The notes under the pieces were generated by a model that was given only the letters and a program-made list of their open reading frames with translations, was not told where the DNA came from and did not search any database. A stretch of DNA of 64,000 nt from the NCBI RefSeq assembly GCF_014805685.1, contig NC_060886.1:30220862-30284861 (forward strand). Direction: 5' to 3'. The translations under genes were made by a program, and so were the position numbers. Source of the DNA: Silurus meridionalis. Lineage: Eukaryota; Chordata; Actinopteri; Siluriformes; Siluridae. This document shows positions 60,241 to 64,000 of this stretch, one piece after another; position 1 is the first letter of the stretch; each line of letters begins with the position of its first letter.

Positions 60241-61865
60241 TTTCAAAGTCAGTCAGGTCTTTACACTTGCACATCCAGAAACACTCTGAGGAAAGTGCTA
60301 TCTGCCCTCTTCCACATACCACAGCTCACGGAGACCCCTGATTGTCTAGTGCTGAGAGAAATTATACCACAGAGACTCATAGAAGTTCTGCCTGGATGAC
60401 TGTAGCATCGTCAGGGCCTTTTAATAAGCATGTCTTGAATTTTTTTCCACACACTTGGCAACCTTTCACACTCTCTCAGTCTGGCATACAGAGTTTCCTT
60501 ACAGGACCGAAGCGAGACATTGGCCCTTAAGTGTAAACAGTTCGAGTGAGATTTGAAGTCAAGTGCTCACATAAAACCAGGATCTTTATGACCCAGGATT
60601 TTTTATTTACTTAATTCTACGAACTGGTGCGAGTTTACAAACAAGACGCAACCAGTCATTGTTCAGAGGTGATTGTATTTTATAGCACAACAAACATACA
60701 AATGCGTTAAGGAATGAACAACTTTGGTTCTTCGCGATTGCACATTCATTCTGGTCCATTTCTGAGAAGGTACATACTACTGGTGGTTCAAAGGTCTCTC
60801 AGACGATGCGAAAAATTTTCTTCAGAGATGTAAGACTCTGCATGTTCCTTTTGTAGACTAAGGATTAAGCATTAGGCATTTTCCTGTTCAAACACACACA
60901 CACACCTCATTCAAGTAATCCGCTAATTACCCAGGGCATTTCTGAGTCCAAATGTGTGTGCACTAATATGTCCAAAGCACTTAGGTGATATTTCAGGATT
61001 ATGGTTGGGAACCACAGCAGTATTTCCTTTCAAATACAATACGCCAGAACCCAGAAGCAAAACCTCACTGTCCAATTACAAGCTTGCGCTGGGTATTTCA
61101 GACCAGTTTTTGGATGAAAAGCTGGTGTAGAGAATATAAACAATCAAGTGTGGAAAATACTGGCGTTCGACATTCATGCATTAATTAGTTCCATTTTTAT
61201 TCATTCTTCAGATTATTCAAATACGCTATATAAGGAATCAACATTGTAAAATATTTTTTCTTCTCAAACCTCTCCTCGTTATTATCTTCATGTATGCATG
61301 ACCACACAGGTATTTGTAGCCTTGAAAGTATTAAACAGGAAGTGCTCAGTGCGACTTTCTCAACAGTAATCGATTCATCTCTTTGAGAACTGAACGTGTG
61401 CTCCTCAGGAAGCACGAATAATGACTCATTTTCTCAGCTGCGGGATGTGGATACGGCGCGCCGGGTCGCGGTGGAGGCCGGAGTGACCTTTTCGCATCAA
61501 AAAACACCGCTGTAGGTCAAGTTATTTCCGTCCTCACGGGTAGCGATCCATGGAAAATTCATGAAAAAGTAATAGTGCGGTTTTATTTTCTGCTCGAAAC
61601 GTACAAATAAATACTGAATACATTTCTAAATGCAGGTTGAAAATGTATTGTATGTAAAATGGGAGGGGCTGAAAAGATTCAAGCAGTTCTGGAGAATAAG
61701 GAAAATTAAATAATATAGAACAAAAACACTCCTAGGTTGTGCTGTTATAGGAAAATAGTCATATATGGCAAATTGCTGTGGCATCCCAGTGTCTTGCACC
61801 TCCAAGCCAGCAGGGGTCACCGCCTTTTAAATACTATGAACGCTTCATCATATGCTTTTACAATT

Positions 61866-61929
61866 AATGAAGGGTATAGTCATAATAGCAAATATAGGTA
61901 CATTTGCTATTATGACTATACCCTTCATT
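61866..61929. repeat. Perfect 28-bp inverted repeat with 8-nt loop
   Basis: AATGAAGGGTATAGTCATAA... at 61866-61893 is the exact reverse complement of 61902-61929; the loop is ATAGGTAC. Confidence 0.97.
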
Positions 61930-62265
61930 CTTCTGGGAAGATGTTCCACTAGATTTTTTGGAGATTTTGTGGAGATTCATTCCACCACAAAGCTGTTAGT
62001 AAAGTCAGGTACTGATGTAGTTGAGTTGGAGGCGGCCTGGGGTGCAGTCAGTGTGCACATTCATCATAGCAGGAGATCTTCCACTCCAAACCATTGTAAA
62101 GCAGATCTTCATGGGGGAACAGGTTTGGGTCTCTTAGTTGAAGTGAAGGAAAATTTCATGCTCCTGCATCCAAAGACGTTCTAAAAATGTGTGTGTCTTC
62201 CAGGAGCTGGTAATGTTTTGAAGAAGAATCGCATATCGCTGGCAAAGTCAGGTGAAAAAATTGTG
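61894..62265 (-). mobile_element. Family 1 copy adjoining a perfect palindrome
   Basis: Runs from TTTGCTATTATGACTATACCC through TTCTGGGAAGATGTTCCACT, GCGGCCTGGGGTGCAGTCAG and TTCATGGGGGAACAGGTTTGG. Its first bases form one arm of the inverted repeat at 61866-61929. Confidence 0.65.
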
Positions 62266-62284
62266 TATATTAATCCTGCATTAT

Positions 62285-62830
62285 TTAAATCCAGCTCCAT
62301 GAAGAAATGCTTCACATGGTTTAAAGTGGAATGGTTTCACATCAACATGGGGATCCATGAACTTATGGAGAAATTCAAGGATAGATTTGGACTGTACCTA
62401 ATTTCAGTCTCCTACACTGATTCAGGAGTGCAGTTTGCATCTGATCAACAGTTATGCTGTAATAAATGATTGAGTCTGGTTCCTCTCAAGGTTTCTTCCT
62501 TATGCCATCTCAGGAACCTTCTCCCAGTCACCACCGGCTTGCACTTACTCTTATAAAGGACAATCTAATTCATTCTTTCTTACCGCATTGTTTATGTAAA
62601 GCTGCTTTGAGACAAAGTTCATTGTTAAAAGTGCTAAACTAATAAAAGTGAATTGAATCGGAAGATCTCCTGCTATAGCGCTCTGACCTCCGTTTTTGAG
62701 CTCAAATCTCCACTCCAAAATGTAGTGGAATATCTTCTCTGAAGAGCGGAGGTTATTATATTAGGAAATGGGGATTACATGTAGAATGGGAAGCTTAAAT
62801 ATGAAACATTTCCACAAATGTGTCCATATA
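62285..62830 (+). mobile_element. Family 1 copy split by a nested insertion
   Basis: Left part CCAGCTCCATGAAGAAATGC.. TTTAAAGTGGAA resumes at about 62659 with GGAAGATCTCCTGCTATAGCG. Undivided copies elsewhere read straight across this point, so about 330 bp are inserted. Confidence 0.65.
62328..62658 (+). mobile_element. Retroposon-like insert (LINE 3'-tail type)
   Basis: Inserted into the family-1 copy. Contains GAGTCTGGTTCCTCTCAAGG, AGCTGCTTTGAGACAAAG and the end AATAAAAGTGAATTGAATC. These match a 3' tail that I recall as common in fish retroposons. GGAA may be a short target duplication. The exact family is unknown. Confidence 0.55.
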
Positions 62831-63166
62831 GTTATTATATAGTAATTTTTTGGTTCTAAGTATAGAGTCAGAAGGCCTGGTGTGTACAGTCGATGGATGT
62901 ATACGGCTGAAGAGAACACGAAATAAGCAGCTGTTTCCCTTCACTGTAATTATTTTAACTATATAATGGCATCTTGGAATATTGCCACAGCATAGTGTGA
63001 AACATTTTGCACAGGATTACAGATACATTGTACACGTCTGTAAAAAAAATATCAAAGCTGTTGTTTTTTTTTCTCCATATATCCATCAGAAGCTTTGCCA
63101 TTTTCAAGTTTCTTTGTGAAAGTTTGCTTCAGGGCGGGTTTTACTTTTAACATCAAAACCTCCTGA

Positions 63167-63168
<2 letters not shown>

Positions 63169-63206
<38 letters not shown>
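63169..63206 (+). repeat. (TG)n microsatellite
   Basis: Uninterrupted GT run near the right window end. Confidence 0.98.
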
Positions 63207-63209
<3 letters not shown>

Positions 63210-64000
63210 TCGGATTTGAAGTGTGAGAGATCAAGAGTGTTTTTTTCGGCATTGAAGCATATTTGCAGGATTTTGAGGACACGGGCCCCAGAGACGGCCT
63301 CCAGCGTGAATGTTTTATACCTGCCACTTTACACACACTCATTTCTAACAAGTCAATGATCTTGATTTCAGATCTGACTGCGTCGAGGCAGACCGCACGC
63401 ACCATGTTTCTAATACAGATTTTATTGTGTTTGTGCGATTGTTTGTTGGAAGGTGATCCAGCGAGGAACTCGACTCGAATACGGAGGAGTGCAGCGCAAA
63501 AAAAAAGAAAAACCCACGAAGGCCACTCATGCATAATTCATCAAGCTCGTGACTACATCATGCAAGACTGAGTAAGATGCCCTCTGCGTGTTCCAGAGGC
63601 TACGAAGATCATCTCTGTAAACAAGAAAAGGTAAAAATAGACACGTTCCCGGTTTTATTTCTTCTTCCGTTTTTTTTTTTCTTGCTCTTTTTTTCTCTAT
63701 TAATTGTTGATTTCTGAATTAGTTTTTTTTTTAAAATGGAAAATGTTAAAATCCCGTGAAAAATTATTTGACACTGGAATATGACATGGTTTGTTAACGA
63801 GCTTGAGATCTTACTGTGCATTTTTTATTATTTTTTTCTTCTCATCATCGCTACGTAATCTGTTTTCAAACACCACAGACATGAAGGAAATTAAATACCT
63901 CAATCGTGTATATATATATATATATACGGTCTCCAGTATGAACAAAATGAGAGAGAAATCGTTATTGGTCAATATTTATGGTCTTTTTCTGAATAATTAA

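Larger units (their letters stand above)
33261..64000. other. Region upstream of acvr2a with no supported gene
   Basis: About 30 kb in which every open frame over 60 codons is either repeat-derived, low-complexity or without recognisable protein features and flanking splice logic. The repeats listed separately account for roughly a third. The remainder is unique AT-rich sequence, with stretches that look constrained at about 35.0-35.3, 37.6-38.3, 44.1-44.6, 48.4-48.5, 49.1-49.3 and 51.7-51.9 kb. Confidence 0.6.

Overview
This is vertebrate nuclear DNA, almost certainly from a teleost fish. One split gene occupies the minus strand of the first half. It sits in AT-rich, microsatellite-rich sequence with many decayed Tc1/mariner-type copies, tRNA-derived SINEs and LINE 3' tails of the kinds common in fish. 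The repeat style suggests an otophysan (perhaps a catfish), but that is only an impression.

The gene is activin receptor type 2A (acvr2a; teleosts can carry aa and ab ohnologs and I cannot say which this is). All eleven coding exons are visible on the minus strand: 31866-31812, 21629-21419, 19344-19235, 13936-13782, 7731-7588, 7423-7280, 6414-6269, 5397-5283, 4635-4497, 4073-3943 and 3671-3477. Every intron is GT-AG, all phases agree, and the joined frame is 1545 nt, giving 514 residues plus TGA. The order is signal peptide, ten-cysteine activin-binding ectodomain, one membrane helix and a complete Ser/Thr kinase domain ending in the acvr2a-type tail. A 3' UTR of about 3.4 kb probably runs to the left window edge, where an AATAAA lies on the minus strand. 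A GC-rich stretch with two CCAAT boxes near 33.1-33.2 kb is the likely promoter.

The introns hold repeats: a TIR-flanked MITE in intron 8, an hAT-like element in intron 7, a 39-bp minisatellite in intron 3, an ATCT array in intron 4, and many copies of one decayed Tc1/mariner family ('family 1') throughout.

From about 33.3 kb to 64 kb I find no protein-coding gene. The region holds transposon fossils, two Tc1-like remnants with recognisable DNA-binding-domain codons, SINE and LINE pieces, a 1.1-kb GTGA-type satellite with a 94-bp higher-order unit, two striking inverted repeats, and several unique stretches that look like candidate conserved non-coding elements.

I see no undescribed multi-gene system. 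The observations most worth checking are the exon-8 splice acceptor, which has a (TG)9 run where the polypyrimidine tract should be, and the perfect 28-bp inverted repeat at 61866-61929.
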